From: UBA4716 sp002438865
GTDB taxonomy: Bacteria > Bacillota > Clostridia > UBA1381
Length of the DNA: 31,286 nucleotides
Reading direction: 5' to 3'
Assembly: GCA_937907325.1 (NCBI GenBank)
Contig: CALERO010000195.1
Location: 1-31,286, forward strand
In this document: in pieces, positions 15,251 through 23,484 of the stretch
How the letters are laid out: each line of letters starts with the position of its first letter
Position numbering within the stretch: the stretch's first letter is position 1
The notes under the pieces: model-generated
The model's database searches: none
The model's input: only the letters and a program-made list of their open reading frames with translations
Told to the model about the DNA's origin: nothing
Translations under genes and position numbers: made by a program

Positions 15251-16193
15251 ATATAAAATTTCCGTTGTAATGCCTTGCTACTATGCGGAAAAATCAATTG
15301 CCGAGGTTGTGGAGCAAACAGCGGCGGAGCTTAATAAATATTGTGATTATGAGTTTATTCTTGTAAACGACGGCTCGAATGACGGAACTTTTCCCGAAAT
15401 CAAACGTCTTTCGGAAAAGTTCAATTTTGTAATCGGTGTGGATTTGGCAAAAAACTGCGGTCAGCACAACGCAATCTTAGCCGGAATGAAATACGCAAGC
15501 GGCGACTTCATTCTCGGTATGGACGACGATTTTCAGACGCACCCCTCACAAATCCGAAAGCTTATAGATAAAATCGGCGAGGGTTATGACATTGTTTACG
15601 GCAGATTTCCGAAACGCCATCACGGAGTTTTAAGAAATATCGAGAGCAAGCTGAGCCACATTTCCGTTTGCTATCTTCTGGACAAGCCTAAGGATTTAAA
15701 GGCGTGTCCGATGTATCTTATACGCCGGTTTGTAAGGGACGAAATCATAAAATGCCAAAGCAGTTTTACCAATCTGCAGGGATTGTTCTTACGCACCTCG
15801 TCAAAAATTGCAAATGCGGACATAGAGCATTTTGACAGGCGTTTCGGCAAGAGCGGATACAACATAAAAAAGCTGATACACCTCTGGGCGTCGCTTTTGA
15901 GCTATTCCTTAAAACCCGTCAGACTGATACTGAAATCGGGAACAGCCCTTTTCGCTGTCGGACTGATATATTTAATTGCCGCCTGCTTACTGCACAGCGG
16001 TTTTGAGCACAGGCTTTATGCCGAAATATGTGCATTTTCAGGCTTAATCCTAACCGCAGTAGGGATTGTGGGAGAATACATTATAAGAATGTTTATGACG
16101 GTTACAAAAGAACCGCAGTACATAATAAGACAGGACACATTAACGGGAGATGTTATATATGAAAAAGAAATTGCTGATATTGGGTGCAGGTAA
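15240..16193 (+). CDS. Undecaprenyl-phosphate glycosyltransferase (ArnC/GtrB/DPM1-like GT2)
   Basis: A 317-residue GT2 enzyme. The catalytic domain shows ISVVMPCYYAE, the nucleotide motif LVNDGSNDGT (D44) and a DXD-type site D95-D97 in GMDDDFQTHP. Two C-terminal membrane helices (about 222-246 and 258-282) follow amphipathic helices, exactly the layout of ArnC and GtrB, which load a sugar onto undecaprenyl phosphate at the inner face. ATG 15240 and 15243 are both possible starts, overlapping the previous gene by 8-11 bases. The donor here is likely the dTDP-aminosugar made by the flanking genes. Confidence 0.9.
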   Translation: MMNKYKISVVMPCYYAEKSIAEVVEQTAAELNKYCDYEFILVNDGSNDGTFPEIKRLSEKFNFVIGVDLAKNCGQHNAILAGMKYASGDFILGMDDDFQTHPSQIRKLIDKIGEGYDIVYGRFPKRHHGVLRNIESKLSHISVCYLLDKPKDLKACPMYLIRRFVRDEIIKCQSSFTNLQGLFLRTSSKIANADIEHFDRRFGKSGYNIKKLIHLWASLLSYSLKPVRLILKSGTALFAVGLIYLIAACLLHSGFEHRLYAEICAFSGLILTAVGIVGEYIIRMFMTVTKEPQYIIRQDTLTGDVIYEKEIADIGCR

Positions 16194-18132
16194 CGCACAG
16201 ATTGATTTAATAGAATACGCAAAGCGTATCGGACTGAAAGTCTATGTGTGCAGTTATTCGGATAACGATAAAGGTATTCCCCTTGCCGATGTTTTTGAGC
16301 AGATAGATATAACGGACGCCGATAAAATCGAAAACTATGTAAGAGAAAACGAAATTGATTACATATATTCAGTCGGCAGCGACATTGCCGTGCCGACATT
16401 ATGCAAGGTTGCGGAAAACTTAAATATGTTTCATTTTGTGTCGAAAAAAACCGCCGAAATTTGCTGTAACAAGCATCTTATGCGTGAAGCACTCGGTGCG
16501 GATAATCGGTTTAACGTTCCGTTTGCGGTTTGCGAAACGCTTGATAATGCGAAAAATGCGAATTTTTATCCGCTTATGATAAAGCCTGTTGATTCGCAGG
16601 GGCAAAGAGGTATCTGCAAAGTAAAAAATTTTAAGGAATTATCGGCACATTTTGATAATGCAATGAGCTATTCAAGGAGCGGAAAAGTAATCCTCGAAAA
16701 GCACATCTGCGGAAGTGAGGTTTCAGTCAATGCTTATATGAAAGACGGCGAAATCATTTTTTCCGTTCTGTCCGACCGTGAATCGTTTCAAAATCTGCCG
16801 GGCGGTATAATAAAAGCGCATCACCTCCCTTCTGTGTTTGAGGGAACAGAAACTCATAAACGAATAAACGAACTTGTGCGTGAAACGGTGACAAAGCTTG
16901 AAATAGAAAACGGTCCCGTTTATTTTCAGATAAAAGTATCGGACAATCACCCCTATCTGATAGAGGTTACACCGCGCCTTGACGGCTGTCATATGTGGCG
17001 GCTGATAAAAGAATACTGCGGTGTTGATCTTTTGGATATGACCGTTCGGCATTTATTTGGCGAAAACATAACCGTTCCGCAGTACGAAACGAGCCGAATG
17101 CCCGTCCACACGGAATTTTTCTGCGAACCGCCGAACACCGTCTTTGATGATAAAAAATACGAAAAATACACCGCCGATTACAAAAAGCTGTATTATTCTT
17201 CGGGCGATACCGTCAAAAAAATAAACGGATACATGGAAAAATGCGGTTATCGGATTTTCCGCTCGCCGAAGAAAATCGGCTTGGTCGGCGGCAGCGGATT
17301 TATCGGGCAATCCTTTCAAAAGCTTTACGGCAGTAAAGCAGAGCTTATTGATGTTTCAAGGAAAAGCCGTGTGGTTGACGGGTATTCCGCCGAACAGCTT
17401 GAAAAGGCACTGCTCGGCTGTGACAGCGTTGTTGTTTTGGCAGCGAAAAAAGTGTCGCAAAGTGAAAAGCAATCGCTTGAGCTGTACGAAGATAACATAA
17501 AAGTGCTTGAAAACACACTGATTGCCTGTATGAGATTGGGAATAAAAAATATAGTGTATCTTTCGTCAAGGTGCGTGTATTCCAACTCGCAGAAATCGCC
17601 CGTAAGCGAAAGCGGCGAGATTGCACCCGTAAATTATTACGGGATTTCAAAGTATTCGTGCGAATTGCTCTGCGGATATTACAACCGCAACTTCGGAACA
17701 AATATAAAAATATTAAGACTGTCGCAGGTTATCGGAAACGACAAAAACGGTTATATGACGGATTTGTTTATGCACAATGCGTTATCGGGTAGGCCTTTGT
17801 CCATATACGGCAACGCAATCGGCAGACGTGACTATATCTATGTAAAAGACGCCTGCCGTGCGATATGGCTTGCCGTTTTGCACTATGCGGCAGACGGCGT
17901 ATACAATATAGGTTCGGGAGTCGGAACTACAAGCCTTGAGCTTGCAAACGCAATAATAAAGGGTTTTAATTCCGCATCAAAAACCGAAATACACAGTGAC
18001 AAAAAGGAAGATACTTCAATCAGCTTTTTAGATGTATCAAAAGCAAAAAACGAACTTGGATTTGAATGTGAATACGGCTTAACGGAAGCTTTTTCGGAAC
18101 TTGGTCGTGAAAAAAGAGGGGTTAATCAGTGA
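16159..18132 (+). CDS. ATP-grasp ligase fused to an SDR epimerase/dehydrogenase
   Basis: A 657-residue two-domain protein. The start is ATG 16159, with GGGAG at 16145-16149; ATG 16150 is too close to that site. N-terminal part (1 to about 325): ATP-grasp enzyme with a preATP-grasp fold (LLILGAGNAQIDLIEYAKR), the substrate lid PLMIKPVDSQGQRGI, EKHICGSEVSVNAY and the metal-ligand segment EVTPRLDGCHMW. C-terminal part (about 370-657): extended SDR with GLVGGSGFIGQSF, SSRCVY and YxxxK as Y494/K498, plus RRDYIYVKDACRA. ATP-grasp enzymes join a carboxylate to an amine or thiol via an acyl-phosphate. The fusion recalls ArnA (formyltransferase plus SDR), so a role in N-acylating and remodelling the aminosugar is inferred. 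It overlaps both neighbours. Confidence 0.88.
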   Translation: MKKKLLILGAGNAQIDLIEYAKRIGLKVYVCSYSDNDKGIPLADVFEQIDITDADKIENYVRENEIDYIYSVGSDIAVPTLCKVAENLNMFHFVSKKTAEICCNKHLMREALGADNRFNVPFAVCETLDNAKNANFYPLMIKPVDSQGQRGICKVKNFKELSAHFDNAMSYSRSGKVILEKHICGSEVSVNAYMKDGEIIFSVLSDRESFQNLPGGIIKAHHLPSVFEGTETHKRINELVRETVTKLEIENGPVYFQIKVSDNHPYLIEVTPRLDGCHMWRLIKEYCGVDLLDMTVRHLFGENITVPQYETSRMPVHTEFFCEPPNTVFDDKKYEKYTADYKKLYYSSGDTVKKINGYMEKCGYRIFRSPKKIGLVGGSGFIGQSFQKLYGSKAELIDVSRKSRVVDGYSAEQLEKALLGCDSVVVLAAKKVSQSEKQSLELYEDNIKVLENTLIACMRLGIKNIVYLSSRCVYSNSQKSPVSESGEIAPVNYYGISKYSCELLCGYYNRNFGTNIKILRLSQVIGNDKNGYMTDLFMHNALSGRPLSIYGNAIGRRDYIYVKDACRAIWLAVLHYAADGVYNIGSGVGTTSLELANAIIKGFNSASKTEIHSDKKEDTSISFLDVSKAKNELGFECEYGLTEAFSELGREKRGVNQ

Positions 18133-19265
18133 AAATACCGTTTAATATACCGCCGGTTATCGGCACGGAGAAAAATTTTATCGAGGACGCAATAAACAAG
18201 CGCAAACTGTGCGGTGATAATTTTTATACAAAAGCATGTGCAAAGCTTATAGAGGGAAAGTACGATGCGAGAAAGGCACTTTTAACGCCGTCCTGCACGC
18301 ACGCTCTGGAAATGGCGGCTCTGCTTTGCGATATACAGCCGGGCGACGAGGTGATTATGCCGTCATATACTTTTGTATCGACCGCAAACGCCTTTGTGCT
18401 CAGAGGTGCAAAGATTGTGTTTGTTGATATTCGCCCCGACACGCAAAATATAAACGAGCAGTTAATCGAGGCGGCAATTACACCAAAAACACGTGCGATT
18501 GTTCCCGTTCATTATGCCGGAGTCGGCTGTGAAATGGATTACATATCCGCACTTGCAAAAGAATACTCTTTACGGGTGGTCGAGGACGCCGCACAAGGCG
18601 TAAACGCCTTTTACAAAGGACATGCTCTCGGTACAATCGGTGATTTCGGCACATACAGCTTTCACGAAACGAAAAATTACACAATGGGTGAAGGCGGAGC
18701 GCTGATTGTCAACTCCGACGAGGATATTCTCAAAGCCGAAATCATAAGAGAAAAAGGCACAAACCGTGCTGAATTTCTGCTCGGTGCAGTGGATAAATAC
18801 ACTTGGGTGAATAAGGGCTCGTCATATTTGCCGAGCGAATTTAGCGCCGCATTTTTGTATGCACAGTTAAGTGATGCGGAATGCATCAATTCCGACCGCA
18901 TTGCGCATTACAACCGATATTACAGCGGCTTGAAAGATCTTGAGAGCAAGGGATATATAACACTGCCGTACGTTCCCCGTGAATGTACACACAATGCGCA
19001 TATGTTTTACATTAAACTGAAAAATCTTAAACAGAGGTGCGAGTTTATCGAATATATGAAAGAACGGGATATATCGTGTGCGTTCCATTATGTTCCGCTC
19101 CACTCTTCCCCATTCGGCAGAAAATGCTCCGTTTTCCACGGCGAGGACAAATATACCTCAAAAACCTCCGAAACCCTTGTACGGCTTCCGATGTACAGGG
19201 ATTTAACCGTGGAAAACATTGATTACATTCTTGAAAACATACACTCATTTTTTAAGGGGAAATAA
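18129..19265 (+). CDS. wecE: dTDP-4-amino-4,6-dideoxygalactose transaminase
   Basis: A 378-residue PLP enzyme of the DegT/DnrJ/EryC1 family. The PLP lysine is K182 in FHETKNYT. It matches the enterobacterial WecE/RffA subgroup closely as I recall it: IPFNIPPVIGTE near the start, LLTPSCTHALEMAALL, GDEVIMPSYTFVSTANAF, VPVHYAGVGCEMD and NAHMFYIKL. WecE converts dTDP-4-keto-6-deoxyglucose (the RfbB product) to dTDP-Fuc4N using glutamate. GTG at 18129 overlaps the previous stop (GTGA). No Fuc4N N-acetyltransferase (WecD) is seen, which leaves the upstream ATP-grasp domain as the candidate N-acylating enzyme. Confidence 0.95.
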   Translation: MKIPFNIPPVIGTEKNFIEDAINKRKLCGDNFYTKACAKLIEGKYDARKALLTPSCTHALEMAALLCDIQPGDEVIMPSYTFVSTANAFVLRGAKIVFVDIRPDTQNINEQLIEAAITPKTRAIVPVHYAGVGCEMDYISALAKEYSLRVVEDAAQGVNAFYKGHALGTIGDFGTYSFHETKNYTMGEGGALIVNSDEDILKAEIIREKGTNRAEFLLGAVDKYTWVNKGSSYLPSEFSAAFLYAQLSDAECINSDRIAHYNRYYSGLKDLESKGYITLPYVPRECTHNAHMFYIKLKNLKQRCEFIEYMKERDISCAFHYVPLHSSPFGRKCSVFHGEDKYTSKTSETLVRLPMYRDLTVENIDYILENIHSFFKGK

Positions 19266-19267
19266 TT

Positions 19268-19615
19268 ATGCAAAAAACAAAACGTCTGCTGTTGCTTCAC
19301 GCTAACATACTGCTGTTTTCTTTTACGGGAATATTCTCAAAGCTTGCCGCAAACAGCGTAAACAAAAACGGTGTGTTTTGTATAAACACCCTCGTTTTTG
19401 CCGTGCTTATACTTATAAACTGCGGAATATATGCGGTTTTCTGGCAACAAAACTTAAAGTATTTTGACGTGAGCGTTGCATATGCACACAGATCGGTTTA
19501 TAACATATGGAGTCTTTTATGGTCGATACTGATATTTTCAGAAAAAATCACAATCGGAAATATCATGGGAACAGTGCTGATTATCGCAGGGATTTGGGTG
19601 ATGCAAAGTGAGTAG
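19268..19615 (+). CDS. SMR/EamA-type small membrane protein, ArnE-like flippase subunit
   Basis: A 115-residue protein with four hydrophobic segments and the SMR-like C-terminal pattern (WSLLWSILIFSEKITIGNIMGTVLIIAGIWVM). GGGGAAA precedes the ATG two bases after wecE. In the Arn pathway ArnE and ArnF form a small heterodimer that flips undecaprenyl-phosphate aminosugar. Here too two such genes lie together at the operon end. A multidrug exporter is the alternative, but the context argues for a lipid-sugar flippase. Confidence 0.8.
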   Translation: MQKTKRLLLLHANILLFSFTGIFSKLAANSVNKNGVFCINTLVFAVLILINCGIYAVFWQQNLKYFDVSVAYAHRSVYNIWSLLWSILIFSEKITIGNIMGTVLIIAGIWVMQSE

Positions 19616-19952
19616 CCGTATATTTTATATATTAATGATAGTAAGCGCATTCATTACCGCATTTTCGCAGATTATACTCAAAAAAAGCGCAGGCATAAAG
19701 TACAAAAACATTATTTTCGAATACTTAAATCCGCTCGTTTTGCTTTCATACGTATGCTACGCCGGCGTGCTTGTATTGAATGTGTTTATATACACAAAAG
19801 TCGATTATCGTTTCGGGGTAATAATCAATTCTATGTCAACCGTATTTGTGATGCTCCTTTCAAACCTGATTTTGAAAGAACGCATCACGAAAAAGCGGAT
19901 TATCGGCAATATTATGCTTGTGTGCGGTATTCTGATATTTATGCTGTTTTAG
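19608..19952 (+). CDS. SMR/EamA-type small membrane protein, ArnF-like flippase subunit
   Basis: A 114-residue protein with four hydrophobic segments, including FGVIINSMSTVFVMLLSNLILKE and a final GNIMLVCGILIFMLF, which is the same pattern as its neighbour. It starts at GTG 19608 and overlaps the partner by 8 bases, so the two are made together, as expected for a heterodimer. Inferred role: second half of the undecaprenyl-phosphate-aminosugar flippase. It is the last gene of the operon. Confidence 0.8.
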   Translation: MSSRIFYILMIVSAFITAFSQIILKKSAGIKYKNIIFEYLNPLVLLSYVCYAGVLVLNVFIYTKVDYRFGVIINSMSTVFVMLLSNLILKERITKKRIIGNIMLVCGILIFMLF

Positions 19953-19953
19953 C

Positions 19954-19982
19954 TTGATATTTTCCGCAGTATATGGTATAAT
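19954..19982 (+). promoter_or_regulatory. Sigma-A promoter for the GH63-like gene
   Basis: TTGATA (19954-19959) and TATAAT (19977-19982) with 17-base spacing, starting right after the preceding stop codon. No terminator is seen between, so readthrough from the glycan operon is possible. Confidence 0.78.
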
Positions 19983-20014
19983 TAGCCATATTACAGACGA
20001 GGAGTGATTTCAAA

Positions 20015-21547
20015 ATGACAAAAAACTTCGGTGCGCCGAACTGGAGGGAGTACATTCCCCAACCGATTTGCGATGAGCACCCGGAATATCTCGAATTATA
20101 CAACAAGGCTTGGGAGCTTGCCTTTGAACACATAAAAAACATTCCCGGAATGCCCCAAAATCCATATATGGACGAGGCGTTCTGTGATACGCAGATATGG
20201 ATATGGGACACTTGTTTTATGACTCTGTTCTGCAAATATGCGCAGGAAATATTTCCCGGAATTGAAAGCTTTAAAAACTTTTATGCGGTTTTATGCAACG
20301 GCGAGACCTTACCGGCGGTAATCCCGACCGAAAATGAGCCTGACTGGACAGGCGCCGTTCCCGGTAAACCGTTTAATATTGAACTGCACATAGCGGACAA
20401 TCCGCCGCTTTTGGCATGGGCGGAATATGAAAATGCACTTATTAGCGGCGATACCGAGCATATAAGAAAGCTTTTATATGAAGAAAAATTTCTTCAAAAT
20501 CACTATGAATGGATAGAAAATTTAAAGGCTTCGCTTCAGCCGAAGAATGTGCACTGCCCCACATGCCTTATTTCCGAAAAGTACGGATACAAATGGGAGG
20601 GCGGACGTTCGGGAATGGATAACACGCCGAGAGGAAGAATGGGCGAGCATGCTTACGAGGATCGCCCGAACAATCCCGATATGTATTGGATTGACGCTAT
20701 CTGTCAACAGGCTTTATCGGCGAATATGATTGCAAAGCTTTATGCATTATTGGGCGATACCGAAAACGAAACCGTATGGAAAGAAAAGTTTGAGGAAAAG
20801 AAATCGATAATTAACGAATTATACTGGGATAAAGAGGATAATTTTTATTACGATATTGACTGCAACACGCACGATTTCTATAAAGTTAAGACGATTGCGT
20901 CATACTGGACGCTTACCTCAGAAACTGCAACAAAAAATCAAGCCGAACACCTTGCTTATGAGCTGAAAAATGAAAAAACACTCGGAGGAGTTGTTCCTTT
21001 GGTATCTCTTTCAAGAGATGACAGCGATTATGTACCGAGCGGCGGTTATTGGCGTGGTTCTGTGTGGCTCCCGACGGCATATGCGGCTCTCAAAGGTCTT
21101 GATATATACGGACTGCACGCAGACGCTCACGCATTGGCAACTAAACTGCTTAATCATATGTCCGAAACATACAAGGAGTTTTCCCCGCACACAATATGGG
21201 AATGTTACGATCCCGAAAAGCCCTCGCCCGCAACCCGCGGAAAAGTGCCGGGCAAGTGGGTGCGTCCCGACTTCTGCGGCTGGTCGGCGCTCGGACCGAT
21301 TTCGGTTTATATTGAATTTGTATTGGGCTTTCATTCGATTAATGCGTTTGAAAAAACGGTTAAATGGGCAAAACCCGATACCTTTAAAGGCAAAATCGGC
21401 ATAAAAAATCTTCGATTCGGAAATGTCGTAACCGATATTGTTGCCGACAAAAATGTTTGCCGTGTAACTTCAAATGAGGATTATACTCTTGAAATAAACG
21501 GAAACAAATACAACATTAATGCAGGTGAAAATACATTAACCATATAA
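20015..21547 (+). CDS. GH63/MGH-like (alpha/alpha)6 glycoside hydrolase
   Basis: A 510-residue cytoplasmic enzyme without signal peptide. The (alpha/alpha)6-barrel glucosidase pattern of GH63/GH37-like enzymes is visible: IWIWDTCFM, the acidic segment SGMDNTPRG with D202 as likely general acid, MYWIDAICQ, PSGGYWRGSVWLP and HTIWECYDPEK with E396 as likely base. Family members hydrolyse alpha-glucosides, mannosylglycerate or related small sugars by inversion. A short beta-domain (about 440-510) closes the protein. GAGGAGTG precedes the ATG. Substrate cannot be assigned. It has its own promoter and terminator, so it is probably not part of the glycan operon. Confidence 0.82.
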   Translation: MTKNFGAPNWREYIPQPICDEHPEYLELYNKAWELAFEHIKNIPGMPQNPYMDEAFCDTQIWIWDTCFMTLFCKYAQEIFPGIESFKNFYAVLCNGETLPAVIPTENEPDWTGAVPGKPFNIELHIADNPPLLAWAEYENALISGDTEHIRKLLYEEKFLQNHYEWIENLKASLQPKNVHCPTCLISEKYGYKWEGGRSGMDNTPRGRMGEHAYEDRPNNPDMYWIDAICQQALSANMIAKLYALLGDTENETVWKEKFEEKKSIINELYWDKEDNFYYDIDCNTHDFYKVKTIASYWTLTSETATKNQAEHLAYELKNEKTLGGVVPLVSLSRDDSDYVPSGGYWRGSVWLPTAYAALKGLDIYGLHADAHALATKLLNHMSETYKEFSPHTIWECYDPEKPSPATRGKVPGKWVRPDFCGWSALGPISVYIEFVLGFHSINAFEKTVKWAKPDTFKGKIGIKNLRFGNVVTDIVADKNVCRVTSNEDYTLEINGNKYNINAGENTLTI

Positions 21548-21554
21548 AAAAAAC

Positions 21555-21588
21555 TGCGGCAAAATGCAATCATTTTGCCGCAATTTTT
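21555..21588. terminator. Bidirectional rho-independent terminator
   Basis: TGCGGCAAAATG (21555-21566) pairs perfectly with CATTTTGCCGCA (21571-21582) around CAAT. A T-run follows on the plus strand and an A-run precedes it, so it serves both convergent genes. Confidence 0.95.
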
Positions 21589-21593
21589 TATTC

Positions 21594-22775
21594 CTACATA
21601 CCTTTTTTCTTTTTTAGCGTCAGAATTTTTCTTACGCTTTTTTCTATCCGATCTCTCGGTATACTGCCGTTTTCCACCGCATTCATCAATGCGGCATGGG
21701 TTTTCTCCAAATCCGACGGCATCAAAATCATATCCGCTCCGGCTTTTACCGCCTTAACAACCGCTTCTTCCACGGTAAACTCTTTTGTAATCGCTCCCAT
21801 ACTGAACGAATCGGTTATTGCAATTCCCGTATATCCAAGCTCATTAAAAAGCATATCGGTAATTACCTCTTTTGAAATTGACGACGGGACTTTTTCCTCT
21901 GTTGCGTTTACAAGCGTCATATGCGAAACCATAACGAAATCCGCTCCGGCGTCTATGCCCGCCTTAAACGGCAAAAATTCCTCCGCACGCAATTCATCGG
22001 CGGTTCTTTTTACCTCCGAATATCCCGTATGCGAGTCGGTATATGTAGCTCCGTGACCGGGAAAATGCTTAAGTGCCGACGACACCCCGTTATCCTGCAA
22101 GCCTTTCACAACATTTTCAACCATAACCGAAACCGTTTTGGGGTCTGTGCCGAACGAGCGGTTTCCTATCTCCTTATTATCGGGATTGATTAAAACGTCC
22201 GCATCGGGCGCAAAATCCACATTGAAACCGAGCCTTGCAAGGTCTTGTCCGAGCGTTTGTCCCACATTATACGCCTTTTTAGGATCACCCGTCTCACCGA
22301 TTTTTTTCATCGGCGGCTGTTTGGTCACTCCCATAGACGGATTATTGCCGAGCCGTGCAACCTTTCCGCCTTCCTCATCAACTCCGATAAACAGCGGTAT
22401 TTTTGAATATTCCTGCGTGTTTTTAATCATCTCCGCCGTTTGTTCCCTGTCTCTGAAATTCTTTGCAAAATACACAATTCCGCCTACAGGGTATTTTTCC
22501 AAAGCGGCTTTTGTAGTATCCCCTGCTCTTATTGCCGTATCCACGCCCGTAATCGATTCGGGCGTTACAAACATCATCTGATAAACCATATCGCTCACGG
22601 ACATACCCTCAAGCGAAATTTCGTTTTGTTCAACATCAGCCGTTGCCTGCGGCAGTGCCGACGGAGTGCTGTCCGCAATATTTGTGCCTTTGTACATATT
22701 ATAGCCGAGCGTTATTGCCGCCGCAAGCGCTGCAACGCCCGTAATCCCCAAGATAACTCCTGTTTTTACCGACAT
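21594..22775 (-). CDS. nagZ: Membrane-anchored GH3 beta-N-acetylhexosaminidase (NagZ-like)
   Basis: A 393-residue GH3 enzyme. A hydrophobic segment at residues about 6-28 with little before it suggests an N-terminal signal anchor, so the catalytic domain would face outward, unlike cytoplasmic NagZ of Gram-negatives. Seen: GVDEEGGKVARL, KHFPGHG (236-242), the Asp-His acid/base dyad D247/H249 in TDSH, and the nucleophile D322 in ITDSFSMGAI. NagZ enzymes remove GlcNAc from muropeptides or glycans. The gene follows ktrA by 11 bases and reads to the shared terminator, so it may be cotranscribed with potassium uptake, possibly only by proximity. Confidence 0.92.
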   Translation of the reverse strand: MSVKTGVILGITGVAALAAAITLGYNMYKGTNIADSTPSALPQATADVEQNEISLEGMSVSDMVYQMMFVTPESITGVDTAIRAGDTTKAALEKYPVGGIVYFAKNFRDREQTAEMIKNTQEYSKIPLFIGVDEEGGKVARLGNNPSMGVTKQPPMKKIGETGDPKKAYNVGQTLGQDLARLGFNVDFAPDADVLINPDNKEIGNRSFGTDPKTVSVMVENVVKGLQDNGVSSALKHFPGHGATYTDSHTGYSEVKRTADELRAEEFLPFKAGIDAGADFVMVSHMTLVNATEEKVPSSISKEVITDMLFNELGYTGIAITDSFSMGAITKEFTVEEAVVKAVKAGADMILMPSDLEKTHAALMNAVENGSIPRDRIEKSVRKILTLKKKKGM

Positions 22776-22786
22776 AGCCTTCCCCC

Positions 22787-23464
22787 TTAATCATTTTTTT
22801 CTATCCACTCCGACAGCTTCAGCATACCGCCCTTTCCTCCCGAAAGAAACAGCACATCGCCCTTTCTGAACACATAATCGGGTTTTATATTTTCGATTAC
22901 CGAGCCGTTGTTCTCAACGGCGATTATATTAAGGTCAAACTTTGACCGAAAATCCATTTCCACAACCGTTTTTCCCACTGCGCAATCGGGAATTAAAAGC
23001 TTGGATATGTTTATCTTCTCGCTTAGCTGCATAGAGTCAAGCACTCTTGAATTTTCCAGACGGCTCGCAAGCCTTACCGCCATATCACGTTCCGGATACA
23101 CTACTTCTGCGCCGAGTTTTTTGAGTATTTCGCCATGCTCGGCACTATTCGCTTTTGCAACAACCTTAGGAATACCCATATCAACCAAATCAAGCGTGGT
23201 AAGTATAGACGTATCTATATGCTCGCCTATGCACACCGCAACAACATCACAGTTTTGTATGCCCGTTTCCGAAAGCGATTTTCTGTCAAGAGAGCGCACA
23301 ACAAAAGCGTTTTCCGTGTATTCACGCATCTCTCTTACCTTTTCCTCTTCTTTATCAATAACCAGAAGTTCTGCGCCCGACTGCGCAAGTTCAAGCGCCA
23401 GCGCCGAGCCGAAACGTCCCAGTCCGATAATTCCGTACGTGGTTTTTTCAGATTTATTTTTCAT
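22787..23464 (-). CDS. ktrA: Potassium uptake regulatory subunit KtrA (TrkA/RCK)
   Basis: A 225-residue peripheral subunit: N-terminal RCK Rossmann domain with GIIGLGRFGSALA and the acidic LLVIDKEEE, then an RCK_C domain (about 140-220). It gates KtrB in response to nucleotides. The start is ATG 23464, with GGGAGAGGA 7 bases upstream; the frame is open further but those codons lie within ktrB. It follows ktrB closely. Confidence 0.94.
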   Translation of the reverse strand: MKNKSEKTTYGIIGLGRFGSALALELAQSGAELLVIDKEEEKVREMREYTENAFVVRSLDRKSLSETGIQNCDVVAVCIGEHIDTSILTTLDLVDMGIPKVVAKANSAEHGEILKKLGAEVVYPERDMAVRLASRLENSRVLDSMQLSEKINISKLLIPDCAVGKTVVEMDFRSKFDLNIIAVENNGSVIENIKPDYVFRKGDVLFLSGGKGGMLKLSEWIEKND

Positions 23465-23484
23465 AATATGTCCTCTCCCATATT

